Source: Siphonodentalium dalli (Eukaryota; Mollusca; Scaphopoda; Gadilida; Siphonodentaliidae). Taken from it: a stretch of 64,000 nt of DNA. The first letter of the stretch is position 1, and each line of letters starts with the position of its first letter. The position numbers were made by a program, and so were the translations under genes. Below the pieces are notes generated by a model. That model was not told the DNA's origin. It searched no databases and was given only the letters and a program-made list of their open reading frames with translations. Positions 22,491 through 37,500 of this stretch are shown here, one piece after another. Location of the stretch: the NCBI GenBank assembly GCA_032622095.1, contig CP136063.1, positions 40,836,106 through 40,900,105 on the forward strand, written 5' to 3'.

Positions 22491-22722
22491 TTAACCCTTT
22501 GAGTGCCATGGGGGCCGATCTCATCGGCCCTAAACCTACAAAATAAGTCTGTTAAAGAATATAAGAATAAATTATTAAAATTGTAAAAAAAAAAAATGTT
22601 AGGCCAATGCATTCTCTTATATATGCGATGCGACCTATGGTCGACTCGCTTATATAAGAGAATGCATTGGCACAGGGTATATGGGTTGATACAAAAATCG
22701 GACCTGGCACTCAAAGGGTTAA
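22491..22722. mobile_element. piggyBac-type MITE (MITE-C), copy 2
   Basis: TTAA 22491-22494 and 22719-22722, ends CCCTTTGAGTGCCA / TGGCACTCAAAGGG. It occupies the same position as copy 1 in the tail module, so it was duplicated with the locus rather than inserted twice. Confidence 0.9.
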
Positions 22723-22984
22723 GAAGATAGATATGTATATGGTGGTGTATAGTTGGATTGGTTAATCTGACACTTGGCAATATGACCCAATATTGTGTTC
22801 GAAGTGATATTTTTATGACTTCAGCCCGGTTTCCTAGAATATTTCATATTTGTAGAAAGGTATTGTATGTGTTTATGTATGTTGATATTTCGATTGCGAG
22901 GAAATTAAAAAGCGAATACCATTAGTTGTATTTTGGAGCGCAAACCATCATGATGATTTAAAGATATTTGACTTTAATTAAACT
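22723..22984. other. End of tail module and unrelated spacer
   Basis: The tail module continues to CTTGGCAATATGACC (22773-22787), i.e. into the first half of a 33-bp unit, and then departs from locus 1. The rest to 22984 is unassigned. Confidence 0.5.
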
Positions 22985-23098
22985 GTGTATTCCTCCATAT
23001 CAATAAGGATGATGTATATATGCATAACTATGGAATTACACATGAATATATTTAAGATAGTTATATGGTGGTGTATAGTTTGATTGATTAATCTGACA
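22985..23098 (+). other. Fourth tail-module copy with empty MITE-C site; left border of the satellite
   Basis: TATTCCTCCATATCAATAAGG...CTATGGAATTA...ATGGTGGTGTATAG matches the other tails. Where loci 1 and 2 carry MITE-C, it has a single TTAA (23052-23055). The module runs straight into the first 33-bp monomer. Confidence 0.85.
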
Positions 23099-26000
23099 CT
23101 TGGTAATATGACCATACGTTAGTGTAATTAACTTGGTGATATGACCATATGTTAGTGTAATTAACCTGGTAATATGGCCATATGTTAGCGCAATTAACTT
23201 GGTAATATGACCATACGTTAGTGTAATTAACTTGGTGATATGGCCATATGTTAGCGCAATTAACTTGGTAATATGACCATACGTTAGTGTAATTAACTTG
23301 GTGATATGACCATATGTTAGCGTAATTAACTTGGTAATATGACCATACGTTAGTGTAATTAACTTGGTGATATGGCCATATGTTAGCGCAATTAACTTGG
23401 TAATATGACCATACGTTAGTGTAATTAACTTGGTGATATGGCCATATGTTAGCGTAATTAACTTGGTAATATGACCATACGTTAGTGCAATTAACTTGGT
23501 GATATGACCATATGTTAGCGTAATTAACTTGGTGATATGGCCATATGTTAGCGCAATTAACTTGGTAATATGACCATACGTTAGTGTAATTAACTTGGTG
23601 ATATGACCATATGTTAGCGTAATTAACTTGGTAATATGACCATACGTTAGTGTAATTAACTTGGTGATATGACCATATGTTAGCGTAATTAACTTGGTAA
23701 TATGACCATACGTTAGTGTAATTAACTTGGTGATATGGCCATATGTTAGCGCAATTAACTTGGTAATATGACCATACGTTAGTGTAATTAACTTGGTGAT
23801 ATGGCCATATGTTAGCGCAATTAACTTGGTAATATGACCATACGTTAGTGTAATTAACTTGGTGATATGACCATATGTTAGCGTAATTAACTTGGTAATA
23901 TGACCATACGTTAGTGCAATTAACTTGGTGATATGACCATATGTTAGCGTAATTAACTTGGTAATATGACCATACGTTAGTGTAATTAACTTGGTGATAT
24001 GACCATATGTTAGCGTAATTAACTTGGTAATATGACCATACGTTAGTGTAATTAACTTGGTGATATGACCATATGTTAGCGTAATTAACCTGGTAATATG
24101 ACCATATGTTAGTGTAATTAACTTGGTGATATGACCATATGTTAGTGTAATTAACTTGGTGATATGACCATAGGTTAGCGTAATTAACTTGGTAATATGA
24201 CCATACGTTAGTGTAATTAACTTGGTGATATGACCATATGTTAGCGTAATTAACTTGGTAATATGACCATACGTTAGTGTAATTAACTTGGTGATATGAC
24301 CATATGTTAGCGCAATTAACTTGGTAATATGACCATATGTTAGCGTAATTAACTTGGTAATATGACCATATGTTAGCGTAATTAACTTGGTAATATGACC
24401 ATATGTTAGTGTAATTAACTTGGTGATATGACCATATGTTAGTGTAATTAACTTGGTCATATGACCATATGTTAGCGTAATTAACTTGGTAATATGACCA
24501 TACGTTAGTGTAATTAACTTGGTGATATGACCATATGTTAGTGTAATTAACTTGGTGATATGACCATATGTTAGTGTAATTAACTTGGTGATATGACCAT
24601 ATGTTAGCGTATATAACTTGGTAATATTACCTTATGTTAGTGTAATTAACTTGGTAATATGACCTTATGTTAGCGTAATTAACTTGGTAATATGACCATA
24701 CGTTAGTGTAATTAACTTGGTGATATGACCATATGTTAGTGTAATTAACTTGCTAATATGACCATATGTTAGTGTAATTAACTTGGTGATATGACCGTAT
24801 GTTAGCGTAATTAACTTGGTAATATGACCATACGTTAGTGTAATTAACTTGGTGATATGACCATATGTTAGCGCAATTAACTTGGTAATATGACCTTATG
24901 TTAGCGTAATTAACTTGGTAATATGACCATACGTTAGTGTAATTAACTTGGTCATATGACCATATGTTAGCGTAATTAACTTGGTAATATGACCATACGT
25001 TAGTGTAATTAACTTGGTGATATGACCATATGTTAGCGTAATTAACTTGGTAATATGACCATACGTTAGTGTAATTAACTTGGTGATATGACCATATGTT
25101 AGCGTAATTAACCTGGTAATATGACCATATGTTAGTGTAATTAACTTGGTGATATGACCATATGTTAGTGTAATTAATTTGGTGATATGACCATAGGTTA
25201 GCGTAATTAACTTGGTAATATGACCATACGTTAGTGTAATTAACTTGGTGATATGACCATACGTTAGCGTAATTAACTTGGTAATATGACCATACGTTAG
25301 TGTAATTAACTTGGTGATATGACCATATGTTAGCGCAATTAACTTGGCAATATGACCTTATGTTAGCGTAATTAACTTGGTAATATGACCATATGTTAGC
25401 GTAATTAACTTGTTAATATGACCATATGTTAGTGTAATTAACTTGGTGATATGACCATATGTTAGCGTAATTAACTTGGTGATATGACCATATGTTAGTG
25501 TAATTAACTTGGTGATATGACCATATGTTAGTGTAATTAACTTGGTGATATGACCATATGTTAGTGTAATTAACTTGGTGATATGACCATATGTTAGCGT
25601 AATTAACTTGGTAATATGACCTTATGTTAGTATAATTAACTTGGTAATATGACCTTATGTTAGCGTAATTAACTTGGTAATATGACCATACGTTAGTGTA
25701 ATTAACTTGGTGATATGACCATATGTTAGTGTAATTAACTTGCTGATATGACCATATGTTAGTGTAATTAACTTGCTGATATGACCATATGTTAGTGTAA
25801 TTAACTTGGTCATATGACCATATGTTAGCGTAATTAACTTGGTAATATGACCTTATGTTAGTGTAATTAACTTGCTGATATGACCATATGTTAGTGTAAT
25901 TAACTTGGTCATATGACCATATGTTAGCGTAATTAACTTGGTAATATGACCTTATGTTAGCGTAATTAACTTGCTGATATGACCATATGTTAGCGTAATT

Positions 26001-29000
26001 AACTTGGTAATATGACCTTATGTTAGCGTAATTAACTTGGCAATATGACCTTATGTTAGCGTAATTAACTTGGTAAAATGACCTTATGTTAGTGTAATTA
26101 ACTTGGTCATATGACCATACGTTAGTGTAATTAACTTGGTGATATGACCATACGTTAGTGTAATTAACTTGGTGATATGACCATATGTTAGCGTAATTAA
26201 CTTGGTAATATGACCTTATGTTAGTGTAATTAACTTGGTCATATGACCATAAGTTAGTGTAATTAACTTGGCAATATGACCTTATGTTAGCGTAATTAAC
26301 TTGGTAATATGACCTTATGTTAGTGTAATTAACTTGGTGATATGACCTTATGTTAGTGTAATTAACTTGGTGATATGACCTTATGTTAGTGTAATTAACC
26401 TGGTAATATGACCTTATGTTAGTGTAATTAACTTGGTGATATGACCTTATGTTAGTGTAATTAACCTGGTAATATGACCTTATGTTAGTGTAATTAACCT
26501 GGTAATATGACCTTATGTTAGTGTAATTTTAACTTGGTGATATGACCATACGTTAGTGTAATTAACTTGGTGATATGACCATATGTTAGCGTAATTAACT
26601 TGGTAATATGACCTTACGTTAGTGTAATTAACTTGGTAATATGACCATATGTTAGTGTAATTAACTTGGTAATATGACCTTATGTTAGTGTAATTAACTT
26701 GGTAATATGACCTTATGTTAGCGTAATTAACTTGGTAATATGACCATACGTTAGTGTAATTAACTTGGTGATATGACCATATGTTAGTGTAATTAACTTG
26801 CTGATATGACCATATGTTAGAGTAATTAACTTGGTAATATGACCTTATGTTAGCGTAATTAACTTGGTAATATGACCCTATGTTAGCGTAATTAACTTGG
26901 TAATATGACCATATGTTAGTGTAATTAACTTGGTGATATGACCATATGTTAGTGTAATTAACTTGGTCATATGACCATATGTTAGCGTAATTAACTTGGT
27001 AATATGACCATACGTTAGTGTAATTAACTTGGTGATATGACCATATGTTAGTGTAATTAACTTGGTGATATGACCATATGTTAGTGTAATTGACTTGGTG
27101 ATATGACCATATGTTAGCGTAATTAACTTGGTAATATGACCTTATGTTAGTGTAATTAACTTGGTAATATTACCTTATGTTAGCGTAATTAACTTGGTAA
27201 TATGACCATACGTTAGTGTAATTAACTTGGTGATATGACCATATGTTAGTGTAATTAACTTGGTGATATGACCATATGTTAGTGTAATTAACTTGGTGAT
27301 ATGACCATATGTTAGCGTAATTAACTTGGTAATATGACCTTATGTTAGTGTAATTAACTTGGTAATATGACCTTATGTTAGCGTAATTAACTTGGTAATA
27401 TGACCATACGTTAGTGTAATTAACTTGGTGATATGACCATATGTTAGTGTAATTAACTTGCTGATATGACCATATGTTAGTGTAATTAACTTGCTGATAT
27501 GACCATATGTTAGTGTAATTAACTTGGTCATATGACCATATGTTAGCGTAATTAACTTGGTAATATGACCTTATGTTAGCGTAATTAACTTGCTGATATG
27601 ACCATATGTTAGTGTAATTAACTTGGTCATATGACCATATGTTAGCGTAATTAACTTGCTGATATGACCATATGTTAGCGTAATTAACTTGCTGATATGA
27701 CCATATGTTAGTGTAATTAACCTGGCAATATGACCTTATGTTAGCGTAATTAACTTGGTGATATGACCATATGTTAGTGTAATTAACTTGGTAATATGAC
27801 CTTATGTTAGCGTAATTAACTTGGTGATATGACCATATGTTAGCGTAATTAACTTGGTAATATGACCATACGTTAGTGTAATTAACTTGGTGATATGACC
27901 TTATGTTAGCGTAATTAACTTGGTGATATGACCATATGTTAGCGTAATTAACTTGGTGATATGACCATATGTTAGCGTAATTAACTTGGCAATATGACCT
28001 TATGTTAGCGTAATTAACTTGGTAATATGACCATACGTTAGTGTAATTAACTTGGTGATATGACCATATGTTAGTGTAATTAACTTGGTCATATGACCAT
28101 ATGTTAGCGTAATTAACTTGGTAATATGACCATACGTTAGTGTAATTAACTTGGTGATATGACCATATGTTAGTGTAATTAACTTGGTGATATGACCATA
28201 CGTTAGTGTAATTAACCTGGTAATATGACCATATGTTAGCGTAATTAACCTGGTAATATGACCATATGTTAGTGTAATTAACTTGGTGATATGACAATAT
28301 GTTAGTGTAATTAACTTGGTGATATGACCATAGGTTAGCGTAATTAACTTGATAATATGACCATACGTTAGTGTAATTAACTTGGTGATATGACCATATG
28401 TTAGTGTAATTAACTTGGTCATATGACCATATGTTAGCGTAATTAACTTGGTAATATGAACATACGTTAGTGTAATTAACTTGGTGATATGACCATATGT
28501 TAGCGTAATTAACTTGCTGATATGACCATATGTTAGTGTAATTAACTTGGTCATATGACCATATGTTAGCGTAATTAACTTGGTAATATGACCTTATGTT
28601 AGCGTAATTAACTTGCTGATATGACCATATGTTAGCGTAATTAACTTGGTAATATGACCTTATGTTAGTGTAATTAACTTGGTAATATGACCTTATGTTA
28701 GCGTAATTAACTTGGTAATATGACCATACGTTAGTGTAATTAACTTGGTGATATGACCATATGTTAGTGTAATTAACTTGCTGATATGACCATATGTTAG
28801 TGTAATTAACTTGCTGAAATGACCATATGTTAGTGTAATTAACTTGGTCATATGACCATATGTTAGCGTAATTAACTTGGTAATATGACCTTATGTTAGC
28901 GTAATTAACTTGCTGATATGACCATATGTTAGTGTAATTAACTTGGTCATATGACCATATGTTAGCGTAATTAACTTGCTGATATGACCATATGTTAGCG

Positions 29001-32000
29001 TAATTAACTTGCTGATATGACCATATGTTAGTGTAATTAACCTGGCAATATGACCTTATGTTAGCGTAATTAACTTGGTGATATGACCATATGTTAGTGT
29101 AATTAACTTGGTAATATGACCTTATGTTAGCGTAATTAACTTGGTGATATGACCATATGTTAGCGTAATTAACTTGGTAATATGACCATACGTTAGTGTA
29201 ATTAACTTGGTGATATGACCTTATGTTAGCGTAATTAACTTGGTGATATGACCATATGTTAGCGTAATTAACTTGGTGATATGACCATATGTTAGCGTAA
29301 TTAACTTGGCAATATGACCTTATGTTAGCGTAATTAACTTGGTAATATGACCATACGTTAGTGTAATTAACTTGGTGATATGACCATATGTTAGTGTAAT
29401 TAACTTGGTCATATGACCATATGTTAGCGTAATTAACTTGGTAATATGACCATACGTTAGTGTAATTAACTTGGTGATATGACCATATGTTAGCGTAATT
29501 AACTTGGTAATATGACCATACGTTAGTGTAATTAACTTGGTGATATGACCATATGTTAGCGTAATTAACCTGGTAATATGACCATATGTTAGTGTAAGTA
29601 ACCTGGTAATATGACCATATGTTAGTGTAATTAACTTGGTGATATGACAATATGTTAGTGTAATTAACTTGGTGATATGACCATAGGTTAGCGTAATTAA
29701 CTTGATAATATGACCATACGTTAGTGTAATTAACTTGGTGATATGACCATATGTTAGTGTAATTAACTTGGTCATATGACCATATGTTAGCGTAATTAAC
29801 TTGGTAATATGACCATACGTTAGTGTAATTAACTTGGTGATATGACCATATGTTAGCGTAATTAACTTGGTAATATGACCATACGTTAGTGTAATTAACT
29901 TGGTGATATGACCATATGTTAGCGTAATTAACCTGGTAATATGACCATATGTTAGTGTAATTAACTTGGTGATATGACCATATGTTAGTGTAATTAATTT
30001 GGTGATATGACTATAGGTTAGCGTAATTAACTTGGTAATATGACCATACGTTAGTGTAATTAACTTGGTGATATGACCATACGTTAGCGCAATTAACTTG
30101 GCAATATGACCTTATGTTAGCGTAATTAACTTGGTAATATGACCATATGTTAGCGTAATTAACTTGTTAATATGACCATATGTTAGTGTAATTAACTTGG
30201 TGATATGACCATATGTTAGCGTAATTAACTTGGTAATATGACCATACGTTAGTGTAATTAACTTGGTGATATGACCATATGTTAGTGTAATTAACTTGGT
30301 GATATGACCATATGTTAGTGTAATTAACTTGGTGATATGACCATATGTTAGCGTAATTAACTTGGTAATATGACCTTATGTTAGTGTAATTAACTTGGTA
30401 ATATGACCTTATGTTATGTAATTAACTTGGTAATATGACCATACGTTAGTGTAATTAACTTGGTGATATGACCATATGTTAGTGTAATTAACTTGCTGAT
30501 ATGACCATATGTTAGTGTAATTAACTTGCTGATATGACCATATGTTAGTGTAATTAACTTGGTCATATGACCATATGTTAGCGTAATGAACTTGGTAATA
30601 TGACCTTATGTTAGTGTAATTAACTTGCTGATATGACCATATGTTAGTGTAATTAACTTGGTCATATGACGATATGTTAGCGTAATTAACTTGGTAATAT
30701 GACCTTATGTTAGCGTAATTAACTTGCTGATATGACCATATGTTAGCGTAATTAACTTGGTAATATGACCTTATGTTAGCGTAATTAACTTGGCAATATG
30801 ACCTTATGTTAGCGTAATTAACTTGGTAATACGACCTTATGTTAGTGTAATTAACTTGGTCATATGACCATACGTTAGTGTAATTAACTTGGTGATATGA
30901 CCATACGTTAGTGTAATTAACTTGGTGATATGACCATATGTTAGCGTAATTAACTTGGTAATATGACCTTATGTTAGTGTAATTAACTTGGTCATATGAC
31001 CATAAGTTAGTGTAATTAACTTGGCAATATGACCTTATGTTAGCGTAATTAGCTTGGTAATATGACCTTATGTTAGTGTAATTAACTTGGTGATATGACC
31101 TTATGTTAGTGTAATTAACTTGGTGATATGACCTTATGTTAGTGTAATTAACCTGGTAATATGACCTTATGTTAGTGTAATTAACTTGGTGATATGACCT
31201 TATGTTAGTGTAATTAACCTGGTAATATGACCTTATGTTAGTGTAATTAACCTGGTAATATGACCTTATGTTAGTGTAATTAACTTGGTGATATGACCAT
31301 ACGTTAGTGTAATTAACTTGGTGATATGACCATATGTTAGCGTAATTAACTTGGTAATATGACCTTATGTTAGTGTAATTAACTTGGTAATATGACCATA
31401 TGTTAGTGTAATTAACTTGGTGATATGACCATATGTTAGTGTAATTAACTTGGTAATATGACCTTATGTTAGCGTAATTAACTTGGTAATATGACCATAC
31501 GTTAGTGTAATTAACTTGGTGATATGACCATATGTTAGTGTAATTAACTTGCTGATATGACCATATGTTAGCGTAATTAACTTGGTAATATGACCTTATG
31601 TTAGCGTAATTAACTTGGTGATATGACCATATGTTAGCGTAATTAACTTGGTAATATGACCATATGTTAGTGTAATTAACTTGGTGATATGACCATATGT
31701 TAGTGTAATTAACTTGGTCATATGACCATATGTTAGCGTAATTAACTTGGTAATATGACCATACGTTAGTGTAATTAACGTGGTGATATGACCATATGTT
31801 AGTGTAATTAACTTGGTGATATGACCATATGTTAGTGTAATTGACTTGGTGATATGACCATATGTTAGCGTAATTAACTTGGTAATATGACCTTATGTTA
31901 GTGTAATTAACTTGGTAATATTACCTTATGTTAGCGTAATTAACTTGGTAATATGACCATACGTTAGTGTAATTAACTTGGTGATATGACCATATGTTAG

Positions 32001-34385
32001 TGTAATTAACTTGCTGATATGACCATATGTTAGTGTAATTAACTTGCTGATATGACCATATGTTAGTGTAATTAACTTGGTCATATGACCATATGTTAGC
32101 GTAATTAACTTGGTAATATGACCTTATGTTAGCGTAATTAACTTGCTGATATGACCATATGTTAGTGTAATTAACTTGGTCATATGACCATATGTTAGCG
32201 TAATTAACTTGCTGATATGACCATATGTTAGCGTAATTAACTTGCTGATATGACCATATGTTAGTGTAATTAACCTGGCAATATGACCTTATGTTAGCGT
32301 AATTAACTTGGTGATATGACCATATGTTAGTGTAATTAACTTGGTAATATGACCTTATGTTAGCGTAATTAACTTGGTGATATGACCATATGTTAGCGTA
32401 ATTAACTTGGTAATATGACCATACGTTAGTGTAATTAACTTGGTGATATGACCTTATGTTAGCGTAATTAACTTGGTGATATGACCATATGTTAGCGTAA
32501 TTAACTTGGTGATATGACCATATGTTAGCGTAATTAACTTGGCAATATGACCTTATGTTAGCGTAATTAACTTGGTAATATGACCTTATGTTAGTGTAAT
32601 TAACTTGGTAATATGACCATACGTTAGTGTAATTAACTTGGTGATATGACCATATGTTAGTGTAATTAACTTGGTAATATGACCTTATGTTAGCGTAATT
32701 AACTTGGTAATATGACCATACGTTAGTGTAATTAACTTGGTGATATGACCATATGTCAGTGTAATTAACTTGCTGATATGACCATATGTTAGTGTAATTA
32801 ACTTGCTGATATGACCATATGTTAGTGTAATTAACTTGGTCATATGACCATATGTTAGCGTAATTAACTTGGTAATATGACCTTATGTTAGCGTAATTAA
32901 CTTGCTGATATGACCATATGTTAGTGTAATTATCTTGGTCATATGACCATATGTTAGCGTAATTAACTTGGTAATATGACCTTATGTTAGCGTAATTAAC
33001 TTGCTGATATGACCATATGTTAGCGTAATTAACTTGGCAATATGACCTTATGTTAGCGTAATTAACTTGGTAATATGACCTTATGTTAGCGTAATTAACT
33101 TGCTGATATGACCATATGTTAGCGTAATTAACTTGGCAATATGACATTATGTTAGTGTAATTAACTTGGTAATATGACCATACGTTAGTGTAATTAACTT
33201 GGTGATATGACCATATGTTAGTGTAATTAACTTGGTAATATGACCTTATGTTAGCGTAATTAACTTGGTGATATGACCATATGTTAGTGTAATTAACTTG
33301 GTGATATGACCATATGTTAGTGTAATTAACTTGCTGATATGACCATATGTTAGTGTAATTAACTTGCTGATATGACCATATGTTAGTGTAATTAACTTGG
33401 TCATATGACCATATGTTAGCGTAATTAACTTGGTAATATGACCTTATGTTAGCGTAATTAACTTGCTGATATGACCATATGTTAATGTAATTAACTTGGT
33501 CATATGACCATATGTTAGCGTAATTAACTTGGTAATATGACCTTATGTTAGCGTAATTAACTTGCTGATATGACCATATGTTAGCGTAATTAACTTGGCA
33601 ATATGACCTTATGTTAGCGTAATTAACTTGGTAATATGACCATATGTTAGCGTAATTAACTTGGTAATATGACCATATGTTAGTGTAATTAACTTGGTGA
33701 TATGACCATATGTTAGTGTAATTAACTTGGTCATATGACCATATGTTAGCGTAATTAACTTGGTAATATGACCATACGTTAGTGTAATTAACTTGGTGAT
33801 ATGACCATATGTTAGTGTAATTAACTTGGTGATATGACCATATGTTAGTGTAATTAACTTGGTGATATGACCATATGTTAGTGTAATTAACTTGGTAATA
33901 TGACCTTATGTTAGTGTAATTAGCTTGGTAATATGACCATACGTTAGTGTAATTAACTTGGTGATATGACCATATGTTAGTGTAATTAACTTGGTAATAT
34001 GACCTTATGTTAGCGTAATTAACTTTGTAATATGACCATACGTTAGTGTAAGTAACTTGGTGATATGACCATATGTTAGTGTAATTAACTTGCTGATATG
34101 ACCATATGTTAGTGTAATTAACTTGCTAATATGACCATATGTTAGTGTAATTAACTTGGTCATATGACCATATGTTAGCGTAATTAACTTGGTAATATGA
34201 CCATACGTTAGTGTAATTAACTTGCTGATATGACCATATGTTAGTGTAATTAACTTGGTCATATGACCATATGTTAGCGTAATTAACTTGGTAATATGAC
34301 CATACGTTAGTGTAATTAACTTGGTGATATGACCATATGTTAGCGTAATTAACTTGGTAATATGACCATATGTTAGCGCAATTAA
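23099..34385 (+). repeat. 33-bp satellite array, 342 monomers
   Basis: The monomer is approximately CTTGGTRATATGACCATA + YGTTAGYGTAATTAA, 33 bp. The array length of 11,287 bp equals 342 x 33 plus 1, matching the visible indels (a 2-bp gain near 26528 and a 1-bp loss near 30414). The left part (about 23.1-24.1 kb) alternates two monomer types, GTAATATGACCATACGTTAGTG and GTGATATG..CATATGTTAGCG, as a 66-bp dimer. Later parts mix types and contain long duplications. Each monomer contains ATTAAC, so TTAA recurs every 33 bp. Both strands stay open in some frames because 33 is divisible by 3; these frames are not genes. Confidence 0.97.
27291..29480 (+). repeat. Higher-order duplication inside the 33-bp satellite (1,320-bp offset)
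   Basis: 27291-28160 and 28611-29480 match base for base over about 870 bp with one mismatch seen (GATATG versus GAAATG at about 28817). The offset is exactly 40 monomers. Confidence 0.9.
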
Positions 34386-34515
34386 CTTGAGGAACCAAAG
34401 CTAAAAGACTCGCGTGAGGGTATTTGTTGCTAGGTTTAATTCTTATAAAAATGAGTTGATATATTCCTACCTAATAAGATTTATTTCGCGGGGTGGTTGC
34501 TATTATTTACAGTCC
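34386..34515 (+). other. 130-bp spacer between the two satellites
   Basis: The first 50 bp continue the tail module (CTTGAGGAACCAAAGCTAAA...GTATTTGTTGCTAGGTTTA), matching 16281-16333. The remainder is unique up to the first 84-bp monomer. Locus 1 has the 64-bp hairpin where this copy goes on to ATTCTTATAAAA. Confidence 0.85.
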
Positions 34516-37500
34516 GTAAGTAAACGAGTTCACCGCCAAATCCTTATAATATGGTTAGGCAGCCATTACGGTGTATCTGAGATATCCAAGATTCATAACG
34601 TAAGTAAACGAGTTCATCGCCAAATCCTTATAATATGGTTAGGCAGCCATTACAGTGTATCTGAGAAATCCAAGATCCATAACGTAAGTAAACGAGTTCA
34701 TCGCCAAATCCTTATAATATGGTTACGCAGCCATTACAGTGTATCTGAGAAATCTAATATTCATAAAGTAAGTAAACGAGTTCACCGCCAAATCATTATA
34801 ATATGGTTAGGCAGCCATTACAGTGTATCTGAGAAATCTAATATTCATAACGTTAGTAAACGAGTTCACCGCCAAATCCGTATAATATGGTTAGGCAGCC
34901 ATTACAGTGTATCTGAGAAATCCAAGATTCATAAAGTAAGTAAACGAGTTCACCGCCAAATCCTTATAATATGGTTAGGCAGCCATTACAGTGTATCTGA
35001 GAAATCCAAGATCCATAACGTAAGTAAACGAGTTCACCGCCAAATCCTTATAATATGGTTAGGCAGCCATTACAGTGTATCTGAGAAATCCAAGATTCAT
35101 ATCGTAAGTAAACGAGTTCATCGCCAAATCCTTATAATATGGTTAGGCAGCCATTACAGTGTATCTGAGAAATCCAAGATTCACAAAGTAAGTAAACGAG
35201 TTCATCGCCAAATCCTTATAATATGGTTAGGCAGCCATTACGAGGAATCTGAGAAATCCAAGAGTCATAACGTTAGTAAACGAGTTCACCGCCAAATCCT
35301 TATAATATGGTTAGGCAGCCATTACAGTGTATCTGAGAAATCTAATATTCATAAAGTAAGTAAACGAGTTCACCGCCAAATCCTTATAATATGGTTAGGC
35401 AGCCATTACAGTGTATCTGAGAAATCCAAGATTCACAACGTAAGTAAACGAGTTCACCGCCAAATCCTTATAATATGGTTTGGCAGCCATTAGTGTATCT
35501 GAGAAATCTAATATTCATAAAGTAAGTAAACGAGTTCATCGCCAAATCCTTATAATATGGTTAGGCAGCCATTACAGTGTATCTGAGAAATCCAAGATTC
35601 ATAAAGTAAGTAAACGAGTTCACCACCAAATCCTTATAATATGGTTAGGCAGCCATTACAGTGTATCTGAGAAATCTAATATTCATAAAGTAAGCAAACG
35701 AGTTCACCGCCAAATCCTTATAATATGGTTAGGCAGCCATTACAGTGTATCTGAGAAATCTAATATTCATAAAGTAAGTAAACGAGTACACTGTTAAATC
35801 CTTATAATATGGTTAGGCCGCCATTACAGTGTATCTGAGATATCCAAGATCCATAACGTAAGTAAACGAGTTCACCGCCAAATCCTTATAATATGGTTAG
35901 GCAGCCATTACAGTGTATCTGAGAAATCCAAGATCCATAACGTAAGTAAACGAGTTCATCGCCAAATCGTTATAATATGGTTAGGCAGCCATTACAGTGA
36001 ATCTGAGAAATCCAAGATTCATAACGTAAGTAAACGAGTTCACCACCAAATCCTTATAATATGGTTAGGCAGCCATTACAGTGTATCTGAGAAATCCAAG
36101 ATTCATAAAGTAAGTAAACGAGTTCACCGCCAAATCCTTATAATATGGTTAGGCAGCCATTACGAGGAATCTGAGAAATCTAATATTCACAAAGTAAGTA
36201 AACGAGTTCACCGCCAAATCCTTATAATATGGTTAGGCAGCCATTACGGGGAATCTGAGAAATCCAAGATTCATAAAGTAAGTAAACGAGTTCATCGCCA
36301 AATCCTTATAATATGGTTACGCAGCCATTACAGTGTATCTGAGAAATCCTAGATTCATAACGTAAGTAAACGAGTTCACCGCCAAATCCTTATAATATGG
36401 TTACGCAGCCATTACAGTGTATCTGAGAAATCTAATATTCATAAAGTAAGCAAACGAGTTCATCGCCAAATCCTTATAATATGGTTAGGCAGCCATTACA
36501 GTGTATCTGAGAAATCCAAGATTCATAAAGTAAGTAAACGAGTTCACCGCCAAATCCTTATAATATGTTTAGGCAGCCATTACAGTGTATCTGAGAAATC
36601 CAAGATTCATAACGTAAGTAAACGAGTTCACCGCCAAATCCTTATAATATGTTTAGGCAGCCATTACAGTGTATCTGAGAAATCCAAGATTCATAACGTA
36701 AGTAAACGAGTTCATCGCCAAATCCTTATAATATGGTTAGGCAGCCATTACGAGGAATCTGAGAAATCCAAGATTCATAAAGTAAGTAAACGAGTTCACC
36801 GTCAAATCCGTATAATATGGTTAGGCAGCCATTACAGTGTATCTGAGAAATCCAAGATCCATAACGTAAGTAAACTAGTTCACCGCCAAATCCTTATAAT
36901 ATGGTTAGGCAGCCATTACGAGGAATCTGAGAAATCCAAGATTCATAAAGTAAGTAAACGAGTTCACCGCCAAATCCTTATAATATGGTTAGGCAGCCAT
37001 TACAGTGTATCTGAGAAATCTAATATTCATAAAGTAAGTAAACGAGTTCATCGCCAAATCCTTATAATATGGTTACGCAGCCATTACAGTGTATCTGAGA
37101 AATCCAAGATTCATAAAGTAAGTAAACGAGTTCACCGCCAAATCCTTATAATATGGTTAGGCAGCCATTACGAGGAATCTGAGAAATCCAAGATTCATAA
37201 CGTAAGTAAACGAGTTCACCGCCAAATCCTTATAATATGTTTAGGCAGCCATTACAGTGTATCTTAGAAATCCAAGATTCATAACGTAAGTAAACGAGTT
37301 CACCGTCAAATCCTTATAATATGGTTAGGCAGCCATTACAGTGTATCTGAGAAATCTAATATTCATAACGTAAGTAAACGAGTTCACCGCCAAATCCTTA
37401 TAATATGGTTAGGCAGCCATTACAGTGTATCTGAGAAATCCAAGATTCATAAAGTAAGTAAACGAGTTCATCGCCAAATCCTTATAATATGGTTAGGCAG

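Noticed and set aside
23036-34398. Long minus-strand open frames (474, 826, 408 codons and others) with 11-residue repeats
   Set aside because: They lie wholly in the 33-bp satellite. A period divisible by three keeps several frames open at once, and overlapping frames give different 'proteins' from the same bases. There is no codon bias, flanking signal or non-repeat domain.
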